A stretch of DNA of 64,000 bases from Flavobacterium lipolyticum (GCF_020905335.1 NZ_JAJJMN010000002.1:372001-436000); one strand, 5' to 3'. Shown: positions 36,134 to 45,426, counted from the first letter of the stretch. Numbers and translations are program-made. Notes: generated from the letters alone by a model not told the origin.

Positions 36134-36166
36134 TAAGCCCGATGTTTTATCGGGCTTATTTTTTTT
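36134..36166 (+). terminator. Terminator after the chaperone gene
   Basis: TAAGCCCGAT (36134-36143) pairs perfectly with ATCGGGCTTA (36149-36158), loop GTTTT, followed by a T-run. Confidence 0.85.
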
Positions 36167-36403
36167 AAAGTAATACTTCAAGTAAAAGGTAGTAATGATT
36201 ATCGTGTAGATGGCTGATTACTAATGAAAACGCGATAATTTTAATTAAATTAATTATTAAAATAATGCATTATAATAATTTGTATTTTATTGATTTATAT
36301 TTTATAATTAATTCATTTTATACGGATCTGTAAGTTTCAGTTTAAAAAGATAAAGTTTAATCTTTAACAGAATTAGATAAGTGAATTTTAGCTTAAAAAA
36401 GTT
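36167..36403. other. Very AT-rich intergenic spacer
   Basis: No gene is visible. Around 36235-36320 the sequence is almost purely A and T, with partial self-complementarity (AATTTTAATTAAATTAATTA). Confidence 0.4.
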
Positions 36404-36434
36404 AGGGCTGTCCGGTGATAATTCGGACAGCCCT
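36404..36434 (-). terminator. Terminator of the metal-efflux operon
   Basis: AGGGCTGTCCG (36404-36414) pairs perfectly with CGGACAGCCCT (36424-36434). It lies just past the stop of the last minus-strand gene of the operon; on that strand a T-rich stretch follows after AA-C. It could also act on the plus strand. Confidence 0.7.
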
Positions 36435-36475
36435 TTTGGTATACTTACTCGAAAAGTGAATCTGTTTTTCAGGTT

Positions 36476-36910
36476 TTATTTTTTCAATTCTTTGTTGGCT
36501 TGAATGAAATTCTGATAATTCTCTTCCGATTCAAAGTAAGCTACATTTCCCTGTTTGTTCAGCGAAACGATGTAAGCCGAAGCTTTGTCAACTTTTACTC
36601 CGGTATGTGGATCCGTTGCCTGACGAACGTTTTCATCGTTTGGGATACGTTCTACACACATATTGCAGCAGCCGTAATACATTTTTCCGCCAAACGGAAC
36701 TTCAATTTGTTTTTTACCCATATGCAGATCATTTACCATACAAACTTCATCATTGGGTACAGGAGTTCCTTCTGAAACAGCAGTACTGTCTTTCACAGTT
36801 AATTTCTGTTGGTCTGAAACCTGATTCTGCGGTTTGTTTTCCTGATCTTTACACGAGATCAATACTACTGCCATTGCGGCAATAAGGAAATAGCGGCCAA
36901 GTATTTTCAT
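36476..36910 (-). CDS. Cys-rich metal-binding lipoprotein (YHS/TRASH-like)
   Basis: This is a 144-aa lipoprotein with a clear lipobox (VVLISC, Cys20). The mature part has an acidic, low-complexity linker (21-52), then a compact domain with Cys57 in EVCMVNDLHMG and MYYGCCNMCVERI (Cys81, 82, 85). It ends TGVKVDKASAYI. The C-x(n)-GCCxxC layout resembles YHS/TRASH-type and NosL-like periplasmic metal-binding proteins. It is the last gene of an operon encoding an RND efflux system and probably binds copper or a related ion in the periplasm or at the outer membrane for delivery to the pump. The metal is inferred from context. It begins 4 bases after the adaptor gene. Confidence 0.75.
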   Translation of the reverse strand: MKILGRYFLIAAMAVVLISCKDQENKPQNQVSDQQKLTVKDSTAVSEGTPVPNDEVCMVNDLHMGKKQIEVPFGGKMYYGCCNMCVERIPNDENVRQATDPHTGVKVDKASAYIVSLNKQGNVAYFESEENYQNFIQANKELKK

Positions 36911-36914
36911 TGTT

Positions 36915-38003
36915 TTATTTTTTAATTTTTGTTCCTTCTGTTATTTCTTCGGTGGCTTTCATTAAAATGTTGTCGCCTTCATTTAGCGTACCAAACACTT
37001 CAATCTGATCCATCAGCGCACGTCCTTTCGCAACGGGAATGTTTTTGGTTTTTCCTCCAATTACCTGAATAACGTACATTCCTATATTACTTTCTACCAA
37101 AGCTGTTTTGGGTACAAAAAATGTCGCTTCACTGGCTTGTAACGAAAGCATCGCTTCTACCACCATCAAAGGCTTCAGTTCGGGATGTATTTTTAGAATA
37201 TCAGCTTCTATGCGTTCTGAACGTAATTTAAAATCTAAGACACCTGATTTACGCGAAATTTTAGCCCTATACTTTTTCTGCGGAAGCGAGGTGACCTTAA
37301 AATGTATCGAATCGCTCAAGTTCAAATAAGGAGTATTGGCCTCTGGAATAGAAAGTGACACACGCAGTTTTTTATTGTCCTGAAGCACTAGTAACGGTTT
37401 GTCGGAACCTTTACCCATTGGACCTACATAAGAACCGGGATCTACATTTTTTTCAGCAACAATTCCGTTAAAAGGTGCCCGGATGATCAGATAATCATTC
37501 ATGGCTTGTATTTCCTGATAGGCAGATTTTGCAGCCTCTAATTGTGACTGGTCGGATAGTTTTCTGGCGGTAATCTGGTCTAAGGCATCTTTCGCAATAG
37601 CGCCTTTGGTTTCATTGGCTTTAAACATTCGGTCATAATTCGATTTGGTAGCAATGTATATGGCTTCCTGTGCTTTCCATTTGGATTTTGCTGCCGCCAG
37701 CTGTGCCTGAATTTCAGGTGCTTCTAAAACCATGATGATTTGTCCGGCAGTTACCGGAGAACCAATGTCGACATGCAGTTTTTTTACGTAGCTGTTTACT
37801 TTGGCATAGATGGCCGTTTCTTTGTCCGAAACCAATTCTCCGGCAAGTTTCAGAGGAACCTGGGGATTGCTCTTTTTCAGAGAAACCGTTTCAAAATTCT
37901 GCATCATCATCATGGGCATGGCTGCCGGTTTCTCTTCTTTTTTGTTTTCTGAATTACAAGATGCAACTGCAATTCCGATAAGGATATAATAGATTAATTT
38001 CAT
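36915..38003 (-). CDS. RND efflux periplasmic adaptor (membrane fusion protein)
   Basis: This is a 362-aa adaptor linking the inner-membrane RND pump to its outer-membrane channel. It is a lipoprotein (VASC, Cys16) with a Met-rich stretch just after the anchor (AAMPMMMMQ), suggestive of soft-metal binding. The barrel-sandwich/lipoyl halves are around YAKVNSYVKKLHVDIGSPVT and IRAPFNGIVAEKNVDPGSYV. Between them is the helical hairpin (AQLAAAKSKWKAQEAIYIAT, SQLEAAKSAYQEI). The beta-barrel and membrane-proximal parts follow. The pump gene ends 3 bases upstream of this start, so translation is coupled. Substrate specificity (metal versus drug) is inferred from the surrounding copper genes and the Met cluster. 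Confidence 0.9.
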   Translation of the reverse strand: MKLIYYILIGIAVASCNSENKKEEKPAAMPMMMMQNFETVSLKKSNPQVPLKLAGELVSDKETAIYAKVNSYVKKLHVDIGSPVTAGQIIMVLEAPEIQAQLAAAKSKWKAQEAIYIATKSNYDRMFKANETKGAIAKDALDQITARKLSDQSQLEAAKSAYQEIQAMNDYLIIRAPFNGIVAEKNVDPGSYVGPMGKGSDKPLLVLQDNKKLRVSLSIPEANTPYLNLSDSIHFKVTSLPQKKYRAKISRKSGVLDFKLRSERIEADILKIHPELKPLMVVEAMLSLQASEATFFVPKTALVESNIGMYVIQVIGGKTKNIPVAKGRALMDQIEVFGTLNEGDNILMKATEEITEGTKIKK

Positions 38004-38006
38004 GGT

Positions 38007-41000
38007 TTATTTTTCTAACGTTATATAATGAATACTGTTTTCGTCTTCAGGATCTAAGGATGGTGATTGGGTAGTGGTTTTGTTTTGTATCCACACAAAT
38101 ACCAGTGGTAATAGGATCAATACACTAAATGAAGATGCAATTAGTCCGCCAATTACCGCTCTTCCTAATGGAGCCACCTGATCACCGCCTTCTCCGTGTC
38201 CAATAGCCATTGGAAGCATACCTGCAATCATAGCCAGTGTAGTCATAATGATAGGACGTATACGCAAAGCTGCGGCCTGAATAGCCGAACTAAGAGCGTC
38301 ACCATTTTCTAAACGGAGCGATTCCGCATTACTAATCAGCAAAACAGCATTCGCAATAGAAACTCCGACAGACATAATAATTCCCATATAAGACTGTAAG
38401 TTCAGGGTAGAACCTGTAAGTTTCATTAAAATCAAAGAACCCAGAATTACAAAAGGAACAGTGGTCAGGATAACTAAGGACACTTTAAACGATTGGAAAT
38501 TGGCCGTTAGCATTAAGAAAATAACAATAACTGCAATCAGTAAACCTGTTGCCAGACTATTCATGGTTTCCTCGAGCACCGGAACCATTCCGGATACCTG
38601 TATATTGACTCCTTTAGGCAATTCACCAAGCGAATCGATAGCAGCCTGTACGTCTTTCTGTGCTCTTCCTAAATCAGTATTATGAATGTTTGCCGTTACC
38701 GGTGTGTAACCCATGGTTCCCAGATTGTAGCTTTCACCTAATACTTTTGTAGGAGTAATTGTTGCCACATCACCCAGAACAGGTCGGTCTGAGTTTTTTC
38801 CTAACGGGACATTCATCAACTCATCTTTGCTGTTTAAAATGTTTTGTGGGGTTTGTACCTGTACATCGTAGGCAATTCCCATCATTCCGCCAACCCACAT
38901 GTTTTTACTAGTGTAGCGTGAAGAGGCCGTTATAGGAACCAAAGAACGCGCGATGTCTTGTGCGTCGATACCCAGTTGAGCCGCTCTTATTCGGTCGATA
39001 TTGATTTCGTATGCCGGATAGTTTAGCGATTGTGGAATTTGTTGATCTCTCAAATAATCAATTTCTTTTAGCTTGGCCAAAAGTTTATTAGCATACATCA
39101 CGTTCATTTTTTTCATCATTCCCGAAAAGCGAACCTCAATCGGAGTATTGGTTCCCTGGCTTAGAATCTTCTCCGTAAGTTCGATAGGCTCGAAAGAGAA
39201 ATGCAGTTCGGGCATCTTTTGCTTCATGTGCTTGCGGATGATTTCTTTCAGCTCATTGGTATTTCCGTCAAAATCTTTCAAGGCAATCTGCATTAAGGCT
39301 TCATGCGGACCTGCATTGTACAAATAAATTGGACTCACTGCAAAAGAGGAGGGATGCTGACCAATAAATACCGATGATATGGCAATATGATCTTTACCGA
39401 TAATCGTTTCCAGTTCACCTAAAACCTGTTTTATTTTGAGTTCCGTTTTTTCGATACGAGTCCCTTCAGGCGCTTTAATACGAACCTGAAACTGACTTGA
39501 ATTTACAGTAGGCAAAACGTCTTTACCGGTACTGCTGTACATTAAAAATGCTCCAACTGCAACCAGGATAAAACTGATAATTAAAATAGGCTTGCGTTTG
39601 CCCATTATGGATTGCAAAAACAGCACGAAACGATTTTTGAATCCGTCGAATTTATCTTCGGTATGCTCATGGTTTTCTTTGTCCTTCATTAACCAGTTAG
39701 CCATTACAGGCACAAACGTTTGTGACAGCATAAAAGACAGCAACATAGAAAAACCAATTGCGAGAGCCAAAGGCATAAACAACGATCCCGGAATACCGGT
39801 CATCATAAAGGCTGGTGCAAAAACCGCAAGAATACACAACAAAATCAATAGTTTTGGGAACGCAATTTCCTTACAGGCGTCTAAAATAGCTTTGGCTTTC
39901 GTTTTACCCATGGCTAAATGCTGGTGGATATTTTCGATGGTAACGGTACTCTCATCCACCAAAATTCCAATAGCCAGTGCCAGTCCGGATAGTGACATGA
40001 TGTTGATACTTTGTCCGAATAACTTAAGGAACAATACTCCCGAAATAATAGAGATCGGAATGGTGAGTACTACGATTAAAGCGGCTCTGCGGTCACGTAA
40101 AAACAGAAGCACCATTAATCCCGTTAACATTGCTCCCAAAACACCTTCTGTAATTAAACTTTTGACAGCATTGATTACATATACCGACTGATCGAATTCG
40201 TATGAAATCGCAACATCATCCGGTAAATTATTCTGAATGGCAGGAATCGCTTTTTTAAGATTCTTTACCACGTCCCAAGTAGAAGCATTACCCGATTTTG
40301 CAATGTTAATATATACTGATCTCGTACCATTAATAAGGGCATAACCGGTAGTAATATCGGCACCGTCTTTTATGGTAGCCACATCACGGATGTAGACATT
40401 ATCAACTCCGTTTTTAAAAATAGGAATGTTGCCAAAATCAGCCACCTCTTTAATGGTATTGTTTGTAGGCGTCAGATAGTTGATATCATTCACATAAATA
40501 TTACCTGAAGGTGATGTAATGTTGTTTCGGCTAATCGATTCCACAATTTGCTCTGGCGTTAGCTGATGGGTACGCAGTTTATTCGGATCGATGTTGATTT
40601 CGATCGTCCTCGGACTTCCTCCAAATGGCGGAGCGGTTGTCAATCCAGGTATTTTAATCAGAAACGGACGTGCCGTAAAGTTGGCGATATCCTGTAACTC
40701 ATTGTTGGTTTTGGTTTTACTTTTAAACACCAGCTGACCGACAGGCTGAGAGGAAGCATCAAAACGAATAATAAACGGAGGTGGAGCTCCCGGTGGTAAA
40801 AATACCTGAGAACGATTGGAGAGCGCATTGATTTCGGCAATGGCCTGCCCCATGTCTGTACCTTCATAAAAATTAATTTTCATTAAGGTAAGTCCTTGAG
40901 TATTTTTAGTTTCGATGCTTTCGATACCGCTCGTAAACAGCATCATATTGACATACATTTTGGTAAAATAACCTTCCATTTGCTGAGGGGTATAACCATT

Positions 41001-41153
41001 AAAGGAATGGGCAATGTATACCACAGGAAGATTCATATCAGGTAAGATGTCGACCTTTATTTCTTTTGAAGCTTTAATCCCGAAGAATAAAAGCCCCAGC
41101 ACCATCACCATGATAGAGATGGGCTTGCGCAAGGCAAAACGTATTAAATTCAT
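38007..41153 (-). CDS. RND-family efflux pump, inner membrane permease
   Basis: This is a 1048-aa proton-driven RND pump of full length. It has 12 predicted membrane helices with two large periplasmic loops. Motifs include the N-terminal IRFALRKPISIMVMVLGLLF, the helix-4 proton-relay region SGLALAIGILVDESTVTIEN, and the matching C-terminal half MGIIMSVGVSIANAVLLISN. The relay motif has a single Asp followed by Glu (VDES), unlike the usual HAE1 VDDA and CzcA-type VDGA, so I cannot tell by motif whether it moves drugs or metals. Operon neighbours (Met-rich adaptor, Cys-rich lipoprotein, HYC_CC_PP protein, nearby copA and CopZ) favour copper or another heavy metal. It would form a tripartite complex with the flanking gene products. 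Confidence 0.93.
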   Translation of the reverse strand: MNLIRFALRKPISIMVMVLGLLFFGIKASKEIKVDILPDMNLPVVYIAHSFNGYTPQQMEGYFTKMYVNMMLFTSGIESIETKNTQGLTLMKINFYEGTDMGQAIAEINALSNRSQVFLPPGAPPPFIIRFDASSQPVGQLVFKSKTKTNNELQDIANFTARPFLIKIPGLTTAPPFGGSPRTIEINIDPNKLRTHQLTPEQIVESISRNNITSPSGNIYVNDINYLTPTNNTIKEVADFGNIPIFKNGVDNVYIRDVATIKDGADITTGYALINGTRSVYINIAKSGNASTWDVVKNLKKAIPAIQNNLPDDVAISYEFDQSVYVINAVKSLITEGVLGAMLTGLMVLLFLRDRRAALIVVLTIPISIISGVLFLKLFGQSINIMSLSGLALAIGILVDESTVTIENIHQHLAMGKTKAKAILDACKEIAFPKLLILLCILAVFAPAFMMTGIPGSLFMPLALAIGFSMLLSFMLSQTFVPVMANWLMKDKENHEHTEDKFDGFKNRFVLFLQSIMGKRKPILIISFILVAVGAFLMYSSTGKDVLPTVNSSQFQVRIKAPEGTRIEKTELKIKQVLGELETIIGKDHIAISSVFIGQHPSSFAVSPIYLYNAGPHEALMQIALKDFDGNTNELKEIIRKHMKQKMPELHFSFEPIELTEKILSQGTNTPIEVRFSGMMKKMNVMYANKLLAKLKEIDYLRDQQIPQSLNYPAYEINIDRIRAAQLGIDAQDIARSLVPITASSRYTSKNMWVGGMMGIAYDVQVQTPQNILNSKDELMNVPLGKNSDRPVLGDVATITPTKVLGESYNLGTMGYTPVTANIHNTDLGRAQKDVQAAIDSLGELPKGVNIQVSGMVPVLEETMNSLATGLLIAVIVIFLMLTANFQSFKVSLVILTTVPFVILGSLILMKLTGSTLNLQSYMGIIMSVGVSIANAVLLISNAESLRLENGDALSSAIQAAALRIRPIIMTTLAMIAGMLPMAIGHGEGGDQVAPLGRAVIGGLIASSFSVLILLPLVFVWIQNKTTTQSPSLDPEDENSIHYITLEK

Positions 41154-41163
41154 AATTTGGGGT

Positions 41164-42549
41164 TTAGTGTATCGCGTTGAGTAAAATGTTCAGATTGCCT
41201 GTGGCAGCAGCTTTAATCCATAAGGCCTGCCAAATGTTGTTTTGGGCAATTTCATAATCAATCTCTGCGCGGTTAAGAGTGTAGAAAGATTGTGTTAAAT
41301 CAACAATGGTGGTAAGGCCGTTATCATACAAAGCAGTGTGCTGGTGATAAGCGTCAGTAGCAGCGATTACTTGTGTTTTGGTTTCTTCAAAATTCTGAAA
41401 GGCATTTTTTAGTTTGTCATTCGCCAATTTTTGCTGAGCAATCAATTCCTGATTCATATATTCATATTCGTTTTGAAGCGATTGGGTAACCAATTTTTGT
41501 TCCCGCTTTTTAGAAGACTGACGGTAGATATTGGTTAGATTCCAACTTAAATTGATTCCAACGATATAATTGCTGCGATCGATTCCAACACCATCGGCAT
41601 ACGATTTCGAGAAAGCGGTATTGTCCTGTACATAATTCCAGTCAAAACCGGAACCGCGTCCCTGCAGGACTCCAAAAGCAGATAGGCTTGGCAAAGCCAG
41701 TGCAGACTGTAGTTTTTCCTGCTGTTCGCTTTTCAGAATATCACTTTTTCTCCATTCCAGTATAGGATGTTGACCTGTTTCTGTTGCAGACTCTGAAAGA
41801 ATAACAGGTGTTTTAGTAGTAAAGACGCTATCGAGTTGATACACCTGATACCCTTCGCCCAACATTACCGCAAGTGATTTAGAATGATCCAGTTCCATAT
41901 CATAAGCCTTTATCACAGCCGATTTAGCACTAGCCACTTCGGCTTTTGCCAAAGAATAATCAACCTCCGGAATCAGACCGCTCTCTGCACGGCTTTTGGT
42001 TGTAGTTTCCACCACTTGAGCACGTTCGAGATTTTTGTCCTGCACAAATTTAATGCGCTGAGCAGCAAGTAAGTTCAGATATGCAGCACCTACTTTTACC
42101 TGATGCTGAAACTTTACCTGTTCCAGATCTTTTTGGGCTACATTTTCGTCGGCTTTGGCAATGGCAACCTGTGTTTTAATTTTGCCAAATGTGAAAAGAT
42201 TCCAGTTGATGTTAGCCAGATACAAGGATCCAAAAGCGGCATTCCAGTTTTGGTCTTGTAAGGGCATTGAGGTCGCAGCACTGCCCAGTCCGCCATAACT
42301 GTACAAAGGACCGTTTTGCGCATTGATAGTGCCATAACTTTGTTGCGCCATTACAGTAAAGTCAGGTAAGTACTGGCTTTTTTGATAGGTAGTGTTCTCT
42401 TTAGAAGCGTTAACGATGGCTTCTTTGGCTTTTATTTTTTCAAAATTTTGAATAGAGCGTTCAAGAGCATTGGATAATGTTACTGTCTGTGCCCAGAGAT
42501 TTCCGGAAACCATACAGAACATAGCCAACGCAAAATATTGCATTTTCAT
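41164..42549 (-). CDS. TolC-family outer membrane efflux channel
   Basis: This 461-aa outer-membrane factor forms the exit duct of the RND complex. A signal peptide (to about residue 20, GNLWAQ) is followed by the two-fold repeated long helical hairpins of the OEP family: LSNALERSIQNFEKIKAKEA opens the first repeat, and EYEYMNQELIAQQKLANDKL and AEIDYEIAQNNIWQALWIKA lie in the second. Beta segments that insert in the membrane include YIVGINLSWNLTNIYRQ. The gene ends 10 bases before the pump start and is 75 bases downstream of the HYC_CC_PP gene, so all are one operon read right to left. Channel identity is secure; substrate is set by the pump. Confidence 0.92.
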   Translation of the reverse strand: MKMQYFALAMFCMVSGNLWAQTVTLSNALERSIQNFEKIKAKEAIVNASKENTTYQKSQYLPDFTVMAQQSYGTINAQNGPLYSYGGLGSAATSMPLQDQNWNAAFGSLYLANINWNLFTFGKIKTQVAIAKADENVAQKDLEQVKFQHQVKVGAAYLNLLAAQRIKFVQDKNLERAQVVETTTKSRAESGLIPEVDYSLAKAEVASAKSAVIKAYDMELDHSKSLAVMLGEGYQVYQLDSVFTTKTPVILSESATETGQHPILEWRKSDILKSEQQEKLQSALALPSLSAFGVLQGRGSGFDWNYVQDNTAFSKSYADGVGIDRSNYIVGINLSWNLTNIYRQSSKKREQKLVTQSLQNEYEYMNQELIAQQKLANDKLKNAFQNFEETKTQVIAATDAYHQHTALYDNGLTTIVDLTQSFYTLNRAEIDYEIAQNNIWQALWIKAAATGNLNILLNAIH

Positions 42550-42623
42550 AGGATGTATTTAAAATTAAACAATAGAAATCGCATAGCATCTTTAAATGCT
42601 ACGGTTCGATCAATTGTCTAAAA

Positions 42624-43028
42624 TCAAATACGGTAAACGCAGTAGAAAATATAAAGGGGATTATTCCGAATGGGAATAGAGGAGAAGAAAGAATAGTCCG
42701 TTTTCTTTTCCTTAGAAGAACAAGAACTGAAGACAGTTTCGTAAAAATGAAAAGGTACTGCAATTCCTAAGAATTTTGGAACTAAGTCAGCGGGAGCAGT
42801 TTGCTGTACCTTTTCGGTCGCTTTATGAAACTGTGCTTTATGTTTACAGCAGTCTTTACTTTTTTGTTGTTTTTTCGCCACACATTTTGGACAAACTTTA
42901 CCAACCGGAATATCACCAAACAGATTGGTTTCCTGTGGTACCCCTTTGCAAAAATGAGTTATCGTGGTAAAGCCTGACGACAGTACCAGATAAAAAACAG
43001 AAAGAAGTAGTAGAAGTGCTTTTCTCAT
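42624..43028 (-). CDS. HYC_CC_PP-type Cys/His-rich small exported protein
   Basis: This is a 134-aa protein with an N-terminal signal or anchor helix (MRKALLLLLSVFYLVLSSGF). The Cys/His pattern ITHFCKGV, VCPKCVAKK and KDCCKHKAQFH corresponds to the HYC_CC_PP family (HFC here for HYC, then CC), a group found in Bacteroidota metal-resistance operons. The likely role is metal binding in the periplasm, upstream of the efflux channel genes. As the first gene of the operon its promoter should lie in 43029-43100; there is a GTGGC-N8-GCCAC inverted repeat at 43043-43060 and a near -7 box (CACCTTTG on the minus strand), but spacing to a TTG is long. Function is inferred from context. Confidence 0.8.
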   Translation of the reverse strand: MRKALLLLLSVFYLVLSSGFTTITHFCKGVPQETNLFGDIPVGKVCPKCVAKKQQKSKDCCKHKAQFHKATEKVQQTAPADLVPKFLGIAVPFHFYETVFSSCSSKEKKTDYSFFSSIPIRNNPLYIFYCVYRI

Positions 43029-43164
43029 AATCAGTTACAAAGGTGGCCTTATTTTGCCACATAGCTGTTGCAAAATTTTGGATGAAATTTGTAAAATTTA
43101 TAAATCTCCTCTTGATTTTTTTTATGCTAATTGCTTAAGAGTTTTTACTACTGAAGGTGTTTTT

Positions 43165-43368
43165 TTATTCTTTAAACTCCAGGATATCCCCCGGCTGACA
43201 ATCCAATACTTTACAGATGGCTTCTAAGGTGCTGAATCTTATGGCTTTTGCTTTTCCAGTTTTCAATATCGAAAGATTGGATAAGGTTAGGTCTACTTTT
43301 TCAGAAAGTTCATTCAATGACATTTTTCGTTTTGCCATCATCACGTCTAGGTTTACAATGATTGCCAT
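43165..43368 (-). CDS. XRE-family helix-turn-helix regulator (small)
   Basis: This 67-aa protein is essentially one Cro/C1-type HTH: LDVMMAKRKMSLNELSEKVD, LTLSNLSILKTGKAKAIRFS and TLEAICKVLDCQPGDILEF. Closely similar single-domain regulators are encoded next to DUF2975 membrane proteins in many Firmicutes and Bacteroidota, as here: the DUF2975 gene ends 3 bases upstream. The pair is probably a transcriptional unit, with the membrane protein modulating the regulator or being regulated by it. DNA target is unknown. Confidence 0.9.
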   Translation of the reverse strand: MAIIVNLDVMMAKRKMSLNELSEKVDLTLSNLSILKTGKAKAIRFSTLEAICKVLDCQPGDILEFKE

Positions 43369-43371
43369 ATC

Positions 43372-43926
43372 TTATATTGTTAATTCGTTCTCGTCCTGTA
43401 ATTCGATTCCCTTTTTGAAGATATAAGCAACAACAAGCAATATTACCCCCATAAACAACCAGACATCTGCACCTGCAATTTGCAATTGTTGAATGTCTTG
43501 CAGCTTAAGACCGCTATTAGACAAAGCCTTTACTAATTCTATTCCCCAGGAAGAAAAGAAACCAATGCCAAAGGACAAATAAGCCAGTGTTAGAATAAAA
43601 TTCCTGAAGAGATTATTGAAGGGTGCTGCAATGTTGAGGTTCTTGTTCAGGAAAATTTTTATAATGCAGTAAAACAATATCGCTTTTAATAGAGCAACAA
43701 TAATGATAACACTGCTTAGGGTGACGTACTGACTCTGATTAAACTGATACACTTCGGTTAAATCCACCGATTTCCAAAATTTAGCGGCATCAGCAGGATC
43801 GAGCGTTAAGGTTGCAATTGTTTTGGTAAGTATTCCTCCGGCTTCGATACATAATCCAACAAAAATAATCCACGAAAGCACGTGTAATACTTTCAGAATG
43901 GTTTGGGTACTAATTTTAATTTCCAT
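43372..43926 (-). CDS. DUF2975-family membrane protein
   Basis: This is a 184-aa inner-membrane protein with four predicted helices: about 11-34 (VLHVLSWIIFVGLCIEAGGI), 65-90 (VTLSSVIIIVALLKAILFYC), 105-130 (FILTLAYLSFGIGFFSSWGI) and 150-172 (ADVWLFMGVILLVVAYIF). The periplasmic loop after helix 1 and the KGIELQDENELTI tail fit DUF2975, whose members are almost always paired with a small XRE regulator, here the next gene after 3 bases. The molecular function of the family is not known. Confidence 0.88.
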   Translation of the reverse strand: MEIKISTQTILKVLHVLSWIIFVGLCIEAGGILTKTIATLTLDPADAAKFWKSVDLTEVYQFNQSQYVTLSSVIIIVALLKAILFYCIIKIFLNKNLNIAAPFNNLFRNFILTLAYLSFGIGFFSSWGIELVKALSNSGLKLQDIQQLQIAGADVWLFMGVILLVVAYIFKKGIELQDENELTI

Positions 43927-44062
43927 AATGTTTGGTTTAAAAATTCAATGTAAAAATAATAAATATTTATTGATAAACAATAAAATTGTATTGAAAAATA
44001 ATTAAAACTAGAGAGGATGTTCTTTTAAGACCAGTAAAAGCAATGCTTTTAGAACAAAAAAA

Positions 44063-44089
44063 ATCCTCAACTATTTTAGTGTTGAGGAT
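44063..44089 (-). terminator. Terminator for the 44160 gene (minus strand)
   Basis: ATCCTCAAC (44063-44071) pairs with GTTGAGGAT (44081-44089); read on the minus strand it is followed by eight T. Between it and the gene lies a short GAGACT/ACTGA tandem repeat (about 44107-44146). Confidence 0.75.
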
Positions 44090-44159
44090 AATCTATATTC
44101 GTTTCAAAACTGAGACTGAAAACTGAGACTGAGACTGAAACTGAAAAACTAATTTATAT

Positions 44160-44729
44160 TCAATACACCATGTTATTTCTTATATTATCGCAAAATTCGA
44201 CAAAATCATCAGGCTGCTTAACACTGAACTGCTGCAGATAAACTTTATTTGTTGTATAGGATTTCTTAATTGTTGGAATTTTTATACGTTTTTTTAATTT
44301 AAGGTCAACGCGAATCCATTCGCCAATATATTGATGTGTCAATAAATTTACACTGGATTCCCCACTGCCATCTTGCGCCGCATTACCATCACTATATCTA
44401 CTCATTCCAATTAGCTCAATTTTATTTTGTGCGGTGTTATATCTGAATTGACAATAGTATCCGGATCGCATTGAATGATTATAAAATTGAAAACCATTTT
44501 TTGTCAATTCAATTCCTGATGTATCATTTAAATCATCTAATTTTTTGCTTTTAATAGGTAATGAATTCTGTGAGGATAGTTTACAGATTATTTGAGTATT
44601 TTTTCTATCAAAGAGTATCTCATCTTTTATAGTATCATTGTCCAGATCTTTTAACAATAAATCTTGGGCATAACATTTCTTTGATATCGTCAGGAAGCAA
44701 AAAAGAAATAAAAGTCTCAGGGTATTCAT
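44160..44729 (-). CDS. Secreted hypothetical protein with calcium-loop-like motif
   Basis: This is a 189-aa exported protein; the ATG at 44729 gives the signal peptide MNTLRLLFLFCFLTISKKCYA, whereas the longer frame adds 24 Cys/Phe-rich residues and is unlikely. Just after the cleavage site LLKDLDNDTIKDEILFD has the DxDxD....D spacing of FG-GAP/VCBS-type calcium loops, and the following beta-rich part (GFQFYNHSMRSGYYCQFRYN) fits such a repeat. The C-terminal third is lysine-rich (LKLKKRIKIPTIKKSYTTNK). Family and function are unknown. It is monocistronic. Confidence 0.68.
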   Translation of the reverse strand: MNTLRLLFLFCFLTISKKCYAQDLLLKDLDNDTIKDEILFDRKNTQIICKLSSQNSLPIKSKKLDDLNDTSGIELTKNGFQFYNHSMRSGYYCQFRYNTAQNKIELIGMSRYSDGNAAQDGSGESSVNLLTHQYIGEWIRVDLKLKKRIKIPTIKKSYTTNKVYLQQFSVKQPDDFVEFCDNIRNNMVY

Positions 44730-44848
44730 AAATATTTGTTCTTTAAAATTAAGTCGTTGGGTACAATTAACAAAAAAAAAGCAATTAACGCATAGAAACA
44801 TAGATTATAGGTATAAAAAAGAACTTTTTTTTTATTTCACATAGTTTG

Positions 44849-44856
44849 TATTTTTG
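44849..44856 (+). promoter_or_regulatory. -7 box close to the methyltransferase start
   Basis: TATTTTTG matches TAnnTTTG exactly and ends only 5 bases before the ATG at 44862, so the mRNA would be nearly leaderless. I see no TTG at the expected upstream distance. Confidence 0.45.
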
Positions 44857-44861
44857 CCCTT

Positions 44862-45320
44862 ATGAATGATAATTTTACAAACGAATATTTTGGTATAGGG
44901 ATACAAAATGGTAAAACGCCTGAGAATTTGGGTGTACTGTGGCGATCGGCTCAAAATCTGGGAGCTACATTTATATTTACTATCGGTAATCGATATGCCA
45001 AACAAGCCTGTGATACCCACGATGCGGTAAAAGCAATTCCGTATTTCCATTACGATACCTTTGAAGCTTTTCTTGACAACTTACCTAAAGGAGCACGATT
45101 AGTGGGGGTCGAACTAAACGAAAATGCTTCCGACTTAGAGACCTACGAACATCCAAGACGCTGTGTTTATTTATTGGGCGCAGAAGATCATGGACTGTCC
45201 AAAAAAGTAATGGAAAAATGCCATCATTTAGTAAAATTTAAATCCGTAAAGAGTTTAAATGTGGCTGTTGCAGGAACTATCATTATGTACGACAGAAATT
45301 TAGCCAAACCACGCTCTTAA
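44862..45320 (+). CDS. SpoU/TrmH-family RNA 2'-O-methyltransferase
   Basis: This is a 152-aa SPOUT-fold methyltransferase. The three SpoU motifs are present: NLGVLWRSAQNLGA (motif 1, with the catalytic Arg), VYLLGAEDHGLSKKVMEKC (motif 2) and SLNVAVAGTIIMYDR (motif 3), forming the knotted SAM-binding site. The short length, with no N-terminal substrate-binding domain, resembles TrmL-like proteins that modify the tRNA wobble base, but the exact RNA target cannot be set from the sequence. It is preceded by a near-leaderless promoter box and is separate from the hexosaminidase gene that follows. Confidence 0.9.
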   Translation: MNDNFTNEYFGIGIQNGKTPENLGVLWRSAQNLGATFIFTIGNRYAKQACDTHDAVKAIPYFHYDTFEAFLDNLPKGARLVGVELNENASDLETYEHPRRCVYLLGAEDHGLSKKVMEKCHHLVKFKSVKSLNVAVAGTIIMYDRNLAKPRS

Positions 45321-45426
45321 ATCGCAGATAGCTTGTTTTACAACGTGATTTTTCAGTTTGATTTACTAAGAGACAAAGGTTGTCTTTATCAATTTAAAAC
45401 GTTATCCTCTTTAAAATAAATAAAGA

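Noticed and set aside
39592..40191. 199-codon plus-strand ORF inside the RND pump gene
   Set aside because: It is antisense to a well-conserved pump gene in a strongly coding frame and shows no family motif.
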